Below are positions 1 through 12,204 of a DNA stretch of 64,000 nucleotides, in pieces. The stretch comes from Agrocybe praecox (Eukaryota > Basidiomycota > Agaricomycetes > Agaricales > Agrocybaceae). Every line of letters starts with the position of its first letter. Positions within the stretch are counted from its first letter, which is position 1. The DNA is taken from contig OZ024841.1 in NCBI GenBank assembly GCA_964017145.1, positions 4,640,100 to 4,704,099 on the forward strand, read 5' to 3'. A model generated the notes under the pieces. That model was not told the origin of the DNA, searched no databases, and was given only the letters and a program-made list of their open reading frames with translations. A program made the translations under genes and the position numbers.

Positions 1-1006
1 ACCAACGCGAAATATTTATTTACTGATACGCGTCGCCATCTATGTACAATGCACGGAGGATTAGAGGGTGAGAAACGGCCGTGAAAAGACCGGAATAAAT
101 CGGGACGACTTGGTCAATGGTCATTGAGGGAGGCAATGTAGACCATTTTTGCCTACGAAATGACTCGTTAAAACGGCCGAAAGAACATGGAAAACGAGAG
201 AACCTTACACCATGATCTAACACATTCTCTAGGGCCTTGACGTACGCCTTGGACAGCGAGCTCGCCGTATTCTATGAACATACACGTAAGCATATGTATG
301 GACAAATTGAAGGTACAAAACACACCTGGAACTCGAATGACTCTCATGCGGCGGTCGACTCGAAGTACTATGAAGATATTCACACATTAACAATGATGAT
401 CTTAACAGAAGAAAATATTGAAACTTACCTGCAGATACGGCCCGACTAACGTGCTCGAGCTCAAATATCGCAGGGGTCCTAGATGAATGCCGCAGAGCCA
501 AACAGCAAACGCGCTGAACCTTCTTCCTCGCACTATCTCCCAGCCCAATCGAAGCAGGGAAAAACTCGGCGCCCATCCCCATGGGCAAGACTTGATTTCT
601 CGAAGTAACGATGTGGTTCTCGGTGATGAGTTTGTCGAGGTGAGTCGAGACGACTGATCCTTGGGAATGAGTGGCGACAATGATAGCGTCTGCTTCGTGC
701 AAGTCGGAAACCCAATCTTCGTTGGCTAGGAGGTTAAAGTATAATCTAAAGGTTATGTAACGCATAAATGAGAAAATTAAATTGTAAGAAAGACTATGAT
801 ATTCGTACCTTGAAAACCGACGCCCAGCCAGAGGTGTTGCTGATGATGGAGGTGATAGTGTTTAGTACTGGTTCATCGAGCTGTGGTTGAGGGCGATGTT
901 GATTCGATTCCATCTCTGCTTCAACTGCATTCGCATTTTCATCCGCCACCTGCTCTGTTCGCTTCTCTCCAACTTCCTCGACACTCGGTTGCGTCTGGGC
1001 GTCCAA
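1..1006 (-). pseudogene. Decayed alpha/beta-hydrolase-like gene (C-terminal part, runs off the left edge)
   Basis: Read leftwards, the segment near 800-1,000 ends in a Ser-Gly-Trp-Ala-Ser stretch. A likely intron (about 745-805) leads to LLANEDWVSDLHEADAI and then the nucleophile-elbow motif THSQGS (G-x-S-x-G type, near 690). Further on are CGIHLGPLRYLSSSTLVGPY (about 440-500) and a conserved-looking tail, VPIYSGLFTAVSHPLILRAL, at 30-120. This order matches what I recall of large fungal alpha/beta-hydrolase-domain proteins (YMC020W-like); no substrate can be given. The coding frame shifts by one base near 490-500, between RVCCLAL and CGIHLG. The block that should lie between the SGWAS stretch and the hydrolase core is missing, so the gene has probably lost function. 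Sequencing error could explain the single shift but not the missing block. Confidence 0.5.
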
Positions 1007-1063
1007 AGACTGTTGTGCATCGTATATTGTCGTGGTCGTCGTGGTACTCGAATAGTACCAGAG

Positions 1064-3454
1064 TCATGGACTCAACCAGGCCGACGTGACGTTATCCGTA
1101 CTTGAATTCGAGCTCGTCAACACGTCCACAGTTCCCTTGACCCCTTCCGAGTTCAGCTGTGAGGCTGGTATACCAGTAGCAGCCACCTCTGCCTCTGCCT
1201 CTGCCTCTGCCTCTGCCGGAGCAGGGGTTCCATTGACTGCCCTTACTACAGAGAGAACTTCTCGATGTTCCTTCTCGATAGCCTCTGCCCCCTCCACCGA
1301 ATCTCTTCCCTCATCACCTTGTCTTGTTATAGCCACAGGCTCGAAAACAGCGCTGGTGGGAGCAGTAATGCGACCAAGGAGCGACATGATCTCCTCGATT
1401 GATTCCCCGAGACGAGACCTCTTTCGCATTCTCCAGTAACGGTTCGATATTTTCTGGCGTCATCGCCAACTTCATCGGGTCCGACAGCGGTGATACTAGG
1501 CTCGAAACAGGCAACGAAGTGGAAAGTAAGCGCAGCGGATGAAGAAACAATCGCATGCGTATATTCAACATCTCACGCAACAGACTCAGCTGACGATGGC
1601 TAAGGTCACGAAGATCTGTGGAGGCACGCCACGAAGAGCTGGGTTGAGATGCTGAGACAGACAGCGGATTGGGTTCTGCTGGAGGTGGGTTGGCTGGTGG
1701 ACCCAAGTGGCTGTGCTGCTGCTACTGCTTGAGATTCGAAGGTTTATCGATGTCGCCCACGAGAGTGATTGCCCTTTCTCTCCCTTTGCCACTGTTTCCA
1801 GGACGACTCGCCAAAGCTCCTGCTACACCTTGAGCATGCTGAAAAGCAGAGGAAGTCCCACCGGTATTCGCAGGAGCAGTTTCCTAGCACAGCGCCAGAT
1901 TTGGAGCGCTGTGCCGTCCCACGAGGCTAATCTTCCTCACTGACCCCATGAAGCTCCTGCTGCCAGGTGTAGGAGTAGGAGGTGCAGATGGTGCAGGTTG
2001 TTGAGCATCAACAATGACAAAAGGTGATCCCAGCTCTCTCCCTCAGCTCTATCCTTGAGAAACCTGGAGAACGACTTTCTCCTACTACGCGGTTCGTCAG
2101 GATCATCCTTTTTATTTTCCTTCTCCTTCTCAGCAGAACGACCGAGACCCAATCCAGGATATTTCGAGCCAGAACCATCGTGTACACCAGCGTTCGATCC
2201 CATACCAAGCTTGACGGAACCCAAACTCTTCCTCTTGATGAGTTTGTTATTCGGCGTGGCTACTTCTCGTCCGTGGCCTCGATCGACTCTTGCTTCTGCG
2301 CATTCCACCACTCCTCGCGCTGCTTGTCGTTCGCGTGCTGTGTCCTCTTGAGAGTCCGTCGCCTTCTGACCCAGACACGGCATCGATCCTACTTCGGCCC
2401 AGATTGCTTGCCCCATGTGAGGGAGACCCAGTTCTGGAAGCCCGAAAAAACCAATGCAAAGATGAAGAGGTGGGAGAATCAGGGATACCAGCTACTCCTG
2501 TGGTGGAAGTCACAGTTGCTGAGTGTCGATTGAAATTACGACGGATGTATCGCAAACGTGAATGACCTGACGACTCCGCATTGAAGGAAGACGGGGATGA
2601 AAGTGAACGTGGTGTTCGCTGGAGCTCTTGCTCGCGTTCTTGATCTTGTTGAGCTATGATAAGTATAACAATTAGTACACGTTTAAATGAAAAATGTACG
2701 GGTTTAAAAGCAACGTAAATTAAGGAATGAAGTACGAAATATGAAATATTTAAATAGCAAATGAAAAAAGAATCAAGAAGACGTACCTGCAACTTCAGAT
2801 GGGGTCGGACTTCCCCTTCGTCGGTTCCTAACAGCAACACCCCACTTCTTTACACTACCGATCCCACTCAACATCGCAGCCGCAGTTCCTCCTTTCGTAG
2901 GTGTAGCAGGAATTAAAAGGGGGTAGGCAACCCAGGGCCGTGTCCACGCTGTACCCCATCATCCTTCTCCTCAGGCAGAGCAGCATCTCATCCATACCCT
3001 CATTGATTGACGAGAAATTTTCCCGACTCCTGATATCCTACATCTGCGGTGCGTATGCGGAACCAATCGCACCTCGAGGTTGAGGTTGAGAACCGCCTTC
3101 GCCTTCATTGTCCGAAAACGAATACCTCCCAGCAGCAGCACCCGCGGCGGACGACATGCCCACGTCCCTCAATTCAAACACGCCTTGTGGCACAGGCCTG
3201 ATCTTCTTGCTCAGCCTCCTTCGTTCGCGCTCCTTATGTATAGGTGGGGAAGGCGGCAGCAGAGCAAACGCTGAATTCGGTCTATGCGATCGCGGATATT
3301 CATTGAGATGCGTAGTCGACGAGTACGAATACGCGGAGACTGTGTTGAGCACCGAAAACACAGAAGGCTTGAGCGATCGGAGAATTTTGTCAATGAGCAA
3401 ATTGCTCACAGGTCTAATGAGATATATACTCAGCCTTGACGAGTAAATAGCCAA
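1064..3454 (-). pseudogene. Frameshifted Ser/Arg-rich gene, family not recognised
   Basis: Several minus-strand segments add up to one interrupted low-complexity protein. The 3,038-3,454 segment contains GRYSFSDNEGEGG. Near 2,780-2,880 is SGIGSVKKWGV followed by a donor-like GTACGT. The 2,247-2,640 segment is Ser/Arg rich. The 1,330-1,700 segment carries LSHRQLSLLREMLN and TPENIEPLLENAKE, and the sense continues in another frame as SRLGESIEEIMSLLGRI at 1,380-1,430, so a one-base shift lies near 1,420. Further shifts are needed near 2,250 and 1,900-2,000. An imperfect (Ala-Glu)n tract is coded by a CTCTGC repeat at 1,188-1,217. I do not recognise the family. Frame changes in a row, next to another broken gene, favour a pseudogene. 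Confidence 0.35.
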
Positions 3455-3829
3455 AGTAAGAAGAGAAAATATGAAAGCTATTGACCCAGCTGCGCCGTCA
3501 GTTCACGTGCCCTTCGGCTCATGCCGAGCACAGCTTTTTCGTGGACTTCTTGTTAGGACTGTTTTGCTCTGTATTTGATGCGCATATTTTGCACATATTG
3601 ATGAGTAAATAAATTTGCCGAGCTTAAAATATGTGCAAATTTATATCTGTACCCAAGTATAAGAATATATCACTCAGCGAAAAATGGAGTCAGAAACAAG
3701 TCAAGCAACAAAAAGAAACACAACGAAAACGAAAACAGCGATCAAATAACGACGAACCGCGAATGAGTTCGAGTTGTGTACACTATATATGTTACACTAT
3801 CATTTAGCATATCAAGACAGCACCGTTAT
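3455..3829. other. Intergenic, nothing recognised
   Basis: An A+T-rich stretch with no convincing reading frame, RNA gene or repeat. It separates the decayed minus-strand gene from the duplicated modules to its right. Confidence 0.5.
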
Positions 3830-5470
3830 CACGCGGTCAGCATCGGATCGATGAACCCACATAGCGTACATTCCAGCTAGCTGCGATGAGATCCGTCAAA
3901 GGCCGATAGTTGTGAGTTGGATTCTATCATCCGTCGTAAGTTATCTTGGGGTTATCTGTCTTCAACTGTAACTGATGTTTACTTACGCTCTTTGACCCCA
4001 GGCCCTACTATCCAAATACGTCCAGCTCCTTATACCACCTCACGAAAGGGCTGCATATATCAAGGTAAGAGTTAGTTCTCGACGGAGTGCAACATATCAC
4101 TTACTTGGTCTATCACAGAACATTGACAGCACATATCTAGCACCACAAATGGTTCATCAGCTGGCGAACGATCCTCATTCAACCTCACGAAAAGGCTAGA
4201 TATATTATGGTAAACTTCCGTCCACAATGAACTGTTGCACGCCACTTACACGGATTATCACAGAGCATACATATTTAGCACGTCAAATGGGATATCAGCG
4301 AGAAAACGACCTTGGATCGTACGAGAAACATACCATACGACGGAGCAGGTTGTGGACGGATCACAAGCGTGGGGTTGATGTATACCTGCGAGGACAGCGA
4401 CTGAGAAATCGTCGAAACGGGCACAAATTAGTCAGTTTCCTCTTGATGTTCCAAATCAATTCCCCACTCACCCTCACAGTCAGCCCGTCACTCTCAGTCA
4501 ATTGCATTGAGTACCGTCCGTGTGTCAAAGGGGATGGGGAGAACCCATATGCGATGTCGTGTCGTGTTGGTATCGAGCTGCGACGGGAAGAATCAGAGCC
4601 GATTCAAAGTAAGCGAGACAGTGTACTTACAAGCGAGACCGACAATAACAACAGGCATCGAGAAGGAGTCAGGAGGGAAAGGCTGAAATGCGGGCAGAGT
4701 ACAATGTGAGTTTGTCATCTTCATTTTGAGTCCAAGCCGCTACTTACCTGTGAGCACCTCGCAATTATAACGAGCTCATCACTTTGAGCAGAACGTCAGC
4801 GAGCTAAATTCGACGGAAAAAGAAAGCCACATACCACAAGATACCTCCAGCACAAATGAATAGGCTGCGACAATGTATATGTCCAGCCTGTGCAAAGTAA
4901 AACAGAAAAAGAAAGACAGCATCGTCAGCGCGTAGTTGGCATCGGATCGAGTAACCCACATACCTTGCGATCCAGCTAGCTGCGAGGTGATCCATCGACG
5001 GCCGACGGTCGATAGTCGCAAGTTGGAATGGTGGATTGACAACATTCCCGACGAATTCGTAAGTTTTCTTGCCTCAATGGTAACCAATATTGCTTACCCT
5101 CTCTGATCCCAGGCTCTACTATCCGAATACCCCCCCAGCTCAGTATCCATGCTCATGGAGGGCCTGAATACATCAAGGTAAGATTCCGTTCACAATGAAC
5201 TGTAGCATATCATTTACTGCGATTATTGCAACGCATATCTAGCACGTCGAAGTCGAATGAGATATCAGCGAGCAAACGAATTTGGATGGTACAAACCACA
5301 TACCGTACGATGAAGCAGGATGTGAATGGATCAGCGGCGTGGGGTTGACATGTACCTGCGAGGACGACAGCTGTGAAATCCTGTCGAGACAAGCACAAGA
5401 CGGTGAGTTTCCTCTCGCTGTTTGAAACCAATTCCACACTCATCCTCACACCCAGTCCGCAAGGAAAAAG
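3830..5470. repeat. Diverged tandem duplication of an approximately 1-kb module
   Basis: The stretch 3,838-4,490 recurs in order, with drift, at 4,935-5,465. Paired landmarks are GCATCGGATCGA with ACCCACAT (3,840 and 4,938), CCAGCTAGCTGCGA (3,875 and 4,972), CAGG(C)TACTATCC (4,001 and 5,112), CACAATGAACTGT (4,222 and 5,190) and GCGTGGGGTTGA (4,368 and 5,336). A shorter third copy of the 'CTCACGAAA..GGCT..ATAT' piece lies at 4,182-4,212. Several copies stop at GTAAG-like donors, so the modules may be remnants of intron-rich duplicated genes. No protein family is recognisable on either strand. Confidence 0.55.
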
Positions 5471-8400
5471 ACGTTTACCCTCGCGAAGTAGAGTGAAATA
5501 TTCTTATCGGACGAGGGTGGATCGCATGGCTGAACATTATATTTATGGCGTGTGTCCTTGGTTTTATTTTTGAAAATGGATATAGAAACGTGATTCTAAC
5601 CTGTGGAATACCCACTCTCACTAATTACTGTGCAAACTCTATTACACCCAGACGATATAAATCGGGAAAGTAAAGTCGAAATAACGGGCGCTAAGCCCAT
5701 TCGCATGCCTTGTCTCGATTACGCATGGCCCACATTTTCTCATTTAATAGTACGTTACATAATATATAAATACCATGCGTTATATCCAAAAGGAATGAGC
5801 GCAAAAATGGGTTGTTCCTTTGAAACAGACAATCCACCCTCATTTCCGTGAGTCTAGCGCATCTTCTGGCCGAAATGCGGAGAAATTGACACTTACAAGA
5901 TAGTATAAAAGCTGTATACTACGCGCTTAAATTCTGCTAAGAGGACCGCCTAGTTAGTTCTGGGTAAAATAGAACGATAGTTCTTTCAGAAGTGAGACAG
6001 TGAAAGGTTGAAAGGATTGGAGACATTGAGTGCATTACACATCGTTGGTGAGTGTCACTGTTGATTTCAAGTATGTATAAATATGAAATTAGTAAGATAC
6101 CATACGATAAATGCTTTTACAAGAAATTTTAATGTGTAGAAATTGACCAGAAATTGGAATACCAGCGGAGATCGACGGGCGCTTAACTCGTTGTTATCAG
6201 GATTCCTTCCCATTTTGACCAAATCTCGGTCATAAATTCCACATGTCTCGACTCTCATATTTGACATCACTATATCCCCTATTGAAGCCCTCAGAGTACG
6301 CAATATCTCTAAGTAAGCCGCGAAACCCTGTTCTCGTCATAGCACAATACCAGCAAGTACGAGATCCAAACCGTCAAGTCTTAGTGATAGTACTTCCAGG
6401 TCAGTTTGAGACATATATTCCCCCTGTCCCACTGGTACCAGAAACCTTGCCACGATCTTGGCTCCCGTAGAAGCAAACATAACACCTTCCCTCGTCTTCC
6501 AGCTTCTGATCATCCCAGTGACCGATAACACCGCTTCAGTAGACGATTCATGAAAGGAAAATGCCTTGATACCCTGGCTCTATGATGTGGTTCCGCTACA
6601 ACTACCATCTATGTGGATTATGTCCCTTCCTAATGATAAACATGAAGTATTTTCAAAAATATAAACTCAAATTATATTTTTTGATGCGCCTAGCTTTTCT
6701 AGCTACTCTGAAATTCAATTGCTCCCTCTCACCACTGCATCCATCGAAAAAATTGTTCAGGAAATTGGATCGGCACATACGCGATATAACTCCGTCCACA
6801 TTCACTCGGTTTGAGCAGAATCTCTTGGTTGCTAAACCATGGATCCGTTTGACGTCGAGGACCGGATATATGATTTTGTCGTGATTCGTCGTTGGACGTG
6901 GATGGTCCGACAAATTCTGCAGTCGTTAAGTACCGCATGGAGGTTGAGGTTGAGCGCCGCTAATTCTTGGTCAACTCTGTAGGAAGACAAGTCGGCTACT
7001 CTGCCTAGCCCATCTCGCCCTTCGCTAGCAGGCGCCCTGTCTATCGTTTCGCTCTCAAGATTGCTGGGCATTCTTGTGTACTGAGAAGCGTTTGATCATG
7101 AACTTTGGTATGAAGAGTTAATCTACGGATGTCAAAATGAAGTGGTCAGTACTGGGGGAATGTTCGAAACACGATAAATGGAAGACTTACGTTTCATCCA
7201 TTCGTGGGCCATATTCCTTCCTAGTCCAACCCGATCTCGATGTGGAATGGCCAGCTAGCTCAATCTAAACCGAGCGCCTGGGCCTCCGCCGAACCCATGT
7301 TCCTGAGCCATCCCAAAGACACTTCCCATCTCTGATCCTTTGGGTGAAATAAACACGATCTGTCGAGGGCACTCGCCGCCGGTCTAGCACTCCAAACCTC
7401 CTCCAAAAACCCTCTTCTCTTCTCTATCCATTTTCATCACACTCTCAGTGTCGTTCGTTCTGAGCATAGCCGACCGGATTCTGGACGCGAAACGATAGCA
7501 AAAAATCGAGCCTCATATTCTTCGATCGTTCTACCACAGGTCGTTCAATGCACATCAGATCAGCTCGGCATGATATTCTTGAAGTGTATGGCAAGGAGCT
7601 GGGATAGAGGTTGGTAGAGAGAGCGGGATGGATTTTGACACAATGCCGAACTAATATTCGAATCGTCATTTGAGCAAGTGGGATGTGAACGTTGCATGCC
7701 CATGTCTGCGGTCTTCAAAACTCCAATTAATTATTATTGAACACCGAGGAGCTGAAATTCAACTGGTTCGTAAGTTCCATATCTAATTATTCCAGAATAT
7801 ACACACTCACGTTATTTTGGCCTGCATCAAGAGGAGGATGCACCCAAGACGCAGCAAACTTAGTAGGCATCTGAGTGGCATTGAAACAAGCCATGAATGT
7901 TTTGCAAAAGGGCAAGCATAAGAGCAAAAATAAAAGCAGAGAAGAATTCCGAGAATTATGCAGGGGAAAGGAGAAGCTCCAGGTAGTAAACACTCCAGCG
8001 TCGTGCGTAACGGAAGAGAGAAGGAGAAAGAGGGTCAAATTTGAAACCGAAAATACCAATCCGGACCTTCGGTCGTCGGTGCCGGGTGAGGAGAAATTTG
8101 ACCCTGTTTATTTTGAACGACATTGAGAGTCGAGACCCAATTCAACTGACGATTATTTTTGGCTTACTCTCAGCTTGCCTACGCAACCTACTAGTACCAC
8201 AGTTTATTTGAGCCAAGCCGCACACCGTCAAGTTCATTATCGTCGTCTCAGTCTCTTGTATGACACAGTATCGGTTACCAACGACATTGTGTCTTCTCTT
8301 ACTATCGTATAGGACGAGTTCGGTCAACGCCATCCTGCACTCCTTCCCTAGACTTGCGCCATCGGAAACTAAGACGACGCGATCCCACTGACTCTGAGAT

Positions 8401-9218
8401 CAAGTTTTGCCACCAAACCGACCTGGTCTCAACGAGGACGGCATGACGAAGTAACATGACAAAATATATATCGGCCGAGGAGTTGGGATACTACGCACCC
8501 TTTTTCTTCATCACGCGTAAGTCTCTAGAACAATGACATCGTAATTGAGAGGCTTACGCTCCCCAGTTGCGAAGAATCTATTCATTGATAAACTATATCC
8601 TAACAATGTGAACAGGTTTTTAGAGCTTCTGGAACCCTGACTCCTGCCTCCAATATCACCTCAATTATTCCTCCATCTTGTCAAAGTCGATATATACGTC
8701 GACGACAGAGCTCGCGATCAAGTTCAAGTGTCATCTGGTATGGGAATTTGAATGTGTTCCCGTTCGAATCTGCGGAACACATACGAAGTCCGGGATCAGT
8801 TGTGCCTTTCAAACGTGTCTGTCTTTGCGTGTGTCACCTTATTTTAAATAATAATTTTAATGTTGACCCATTATTTGATAACGTAGTGCGCAATAGTACC
8901 AGTCGTCCTCGCACGCTGTAACCACATCTCGTTCTCAGCAGAGCTGCTTACCGGTGGTAATTTCATCAAGAGGTATATTAGTTGGAAGTAAAGTTGGGCG
9001 CCTCTCCATGTTGTCGTGGTCAGACATGTAAGTTTTCGTCACTTTTACTTTTACACATATATACGAGCCCTGCGAGGGTTACGCGCCCGGTCATGACTAA
9101 CCTTTTGGGTAGTAAATCGTTGCTGATTCTGTTTTTTCTCTCGAATTTTAGTTCTTTTTCTCATCACCACCCGCTTCTCCGGCGAACCTTGAAAAAAGTT
9201 TTTATCACCTCATCCAGC
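5471..9218. other. No recognisable gene; short open frames only
   Basis: Only short frames (under 105 codons) occur, on both strands and without family signatures. The best is a Lys-rich plus-strand frame at 7,875-8,126 (83 codons), whose middle reads CVTEERRRKRVKFETENTNP. It has no clear promoter or partner exon and could be an exon of an unknown or decayed gene. The rest looks like decayed or intergenic sequence. Confidence 0.4.
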
Positions 9219-10400
9219 TCATCTATCCTGGGCTCGTTGCATCACATCTCGACAAGAACATACAAATGAACCTAGGCCTCGTTTACTACTGCGAACATCT
9301 GCGGTATATCGCACGGACGACTTTTTTTCCATTGCCACAACCCCCCTCGGTCTCAATTTCAAACTCGATGGTGCCCTTGTGGCTGTCATCCGCGTTCTCA
9401 TGCTATCGTCATCCCCACCATCGTCATTCACCTGGAACGATTCTGCGACAACACTGCTCTCAAGCATCACAGGTTCTTCCATGAACATCGACGCGTATAC
9501 CTTATCGACTTTTATGAGCTGGCCTTCGAGCGCCGATCCGCACTTACCTCTAACGTGCTCATCGCCTGCCACATCTCCTTTTCCCGCTGTCTCTTCGTTG
9601 GCATTTTCTTTTTCTGTGAGGTTCAATTTGATTCGATATTTGTTTATCTAACTCACGGCGTATTCAATTACAGCATCCCCTCGACACCTGGCTTTTCGTG
9701 TGGCTTTCTTGAATGAGACTTCTTGCTCTGGGATCTGGTTCGTACCTGCCTCAACCTCTGCGAGAGTTGTCGCTGATGTCATCGCTTCATTTTTTCTTTC
9801 ATTTTTTAGGATTATGACATGACACCGTCATGGAGGGTCAATGTACCTGGCGCTCGGGTCAAGCCATACATACCACCGAGACTTTCAGAGGACCCCTGCT
9901 GGATTTACTTTCCGTCGTTTCTCAATACGTTGCACGCAGAATTGATCATCGATAGCTGCGTCGTTGGTTCATATATAGCCCGAATGTGCGTATCTTGTTT
10001 CTGTTCTTTTCCGCTTTCCCTCTCGTTGACCCATTCATTTTTTCGCGGGAATTAGGTTTTGAGACGCTGTGGTCGTAGGGCCGGTCTTCACACCTTTACA
10101 CGGAACTATCTTGCTTCGGAACACATTTTGTTTCGTCAAATTTGCATATCCGTCGTCGATGGCTCAGGTGTCGCTTGTTTATTTATAGCTCGGAAGTGTA
10201 TGTATCTTTCTTTTTCTTTCTGCTTTCTGTCTGCTAAACGGACGCATTTTTTTCTAAAAATTAGGCAGCGCGAGACTGAGAGGAACGTCAACAACTGGAA
10301 CTCTGCCGAGCTCACTATTAGGCTTGTGATGACCTCTGGAGCGGTTATGAGCTGGCACTGGCTGCTTGCGGATCTTTTGCAGGTCATCTAATCTCAAAAA
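9219..10400. other. Decayed region with two similar exon-like pieces
   Basis: A plus-strand stretch around 9,930-10,060 (TTCATATATAGC..CGAATGTGCGTATCTTG, then a T-rich run and GGAATTAGG) is echoed at 10,150-10,270 (TTTATAGCTCGGAAGTGTATGTATC, T-rich run, AAATTAGGCA). Each looks like an exon end followed by a donor (GTGCGT, GTATGT), an intron of about 60 nt and a TTAG acceptor, so a small duplicated gene fragment is plausible. A minus-strand frame of 135 codons (9,219-9,626) has no family signature. Nothing here is recognised. Confidence 0.3.
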
Positions 10401-12204
10401 TAGTCCCGTGCTGTGGTTGATCTAGGAGCCTTCAGCTAGAGATGGCTGGAAGGCTGCACAAGACAGGCAAAATTAGCTTCGCCCTGTTCTTTTTGAAAAA
10501 TCCAAGAGCCAGAAATGTACGTATTTCAGGACTTCACATGTAATTGTAGCTGAACCAATATTGAGTAGGTTTTGCCAGATGAAAATTTTCTAGAACGTCG
10601 ACACGGAGGAATCAGCGAGTATCATATATCAGGGAGAGCAACAGTGTGTAATTTGATTCCTGCTCGACAAGCACCTAGCAGATCTGCAGAGACGGGATTC
10701 CGTGTGGGCGGTAAACGTGTGATTTGGTTTCGAACGAGTTGGTCTTCGAAAGGAAATTAATGTCTGCGGGGACATTATTGCTTAGCCCACTAGGTCATCT
10801 TCCTACAGTGCTGTAGTATATAGCACATTCATGCATAAAGTCTCGTCTCTCCATTTAAACTCTCCTGCCAGTCTCTCCTTTTCCACAGTGCGAGGGAATG
10901 GTTCCTTCTCTCCCTCAATGCCACCGTCATTTTCTACCGTGCCTGTCGCTCTCATCTGCCGTGCTCTCCGTGAAAACTGACGATCCAACTGTTCATGGAA
11001 TATTGACTCTTGGAATTTGCGGCAACTAAGATGACAGTGTGTGAATATTGCGAGGGATAGAGGACGTTTGATGCAGCTCCACCTCGTCCAATCGCAGGTC
11101 CGGTCCCCTCCGATCCATCCTATCGTGGGCCTCTGCAATCACCTTGACAGTCGTCTTTGCTGGTTTTCCCTGTCCGCGCCGTTCGTCAAAATTCCGCTGA
11201 ATCTGCCTCTTTCCCGCTGTCGGCAAGCTGTCGGACAACTCTGACAATGCTAGCAGTTCATTGTCACCCTGGCAAGTTGAACTCATCCTCTTCTTACTGC
11301 CCCTATCGACCATCCTCTTCCAATTTCGCCCTTTTGTCCGCGTCGTCCTCGGCTTGTTTCGCCGTTCGCCTCCAGGCTCCCCCAATATAGCCAGTCCCAA
11401 TCTATCAAGCCCATTCAATGTCATCCCGCCCATCCGATGTACTGCTTTCATGCTCGCAACTCCCGCCCCGTCCCATTTTCATCACCCCCTTCCCCCTCGA
11501 CAGTATCAAATGGCGTACCCTCTGCTTCATTCTGTCATTTCCCCCCTCTGCGCCCTCCTGCTCTCCAAAATGAACATTCCATGCACATGTACCTTCCACC
11601 CCATCCTCTGCTAGCCACGCCGATCAATGTCACCTTGTGTGCTGTGTTGTTCCCGTCGCTTCCGACTGTAACACCTTACTTCAACTTTCGTACATGTACT
11701 TATGTTATTCATGGAACATACATGGATGTCGGAAATTTTATAAGTGCCTAGAGACAATAGGTCGCAAGATATCCTGGGGCATTATTACGAGTAGCACGCA
11801 ACGTCGTTTGTATAAGTTGAGTTTGATGTGGTAGGGTGCAGAAAAAGAGGTAGCTGCATACCCCAGGCTTGATGATGAACTAACGACGAACATGTCCATG
11901 ATCTGAATGCCGCCAAGAAATCATTGGTCCATGGCCGAACTGAACTGGCACGTTTGAGACGGTAGTTATAAATTCATACAACAAAAGGGATTGTATGTCC
12001 AGATCGTACAACTAGATACAATTCGGATATGTAATTATATAATATTGTATCTGGCGAGACCCACTGGGAAATCTCAATTTCAAATTTTCATATCTCATCA
12101 AAAATTCGCTTCAGTCTGCAAGAAATTTCCATCGCTATGTAGTTGTTGTCTGATCTGTCTGATCGCTGCGCCCGACAATATATCCGTTTGTTAACCCGTA
12201 GGAT
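10401..12204. other. No recognisable gene
   Basis: Minus-strand frames at 10,803-11,138 and 11,026-11,451 overlap and are Arg/Lys/Glu rich with no motif I know. The plus strand of 11,250-11,620 is pyrimidine-rich, which keeps frames open by composition alone. The stretch 11,760-12,200 holds nothing notable. Confidence 0.4.

Noticed and set aside
1188..1217. Functional plus-strand gene over the CTCTGC repeat (1,086-1,439)
   Set aside because: It is the antisense of the minus-strand Ala-Glu repeat, with no exon partners.
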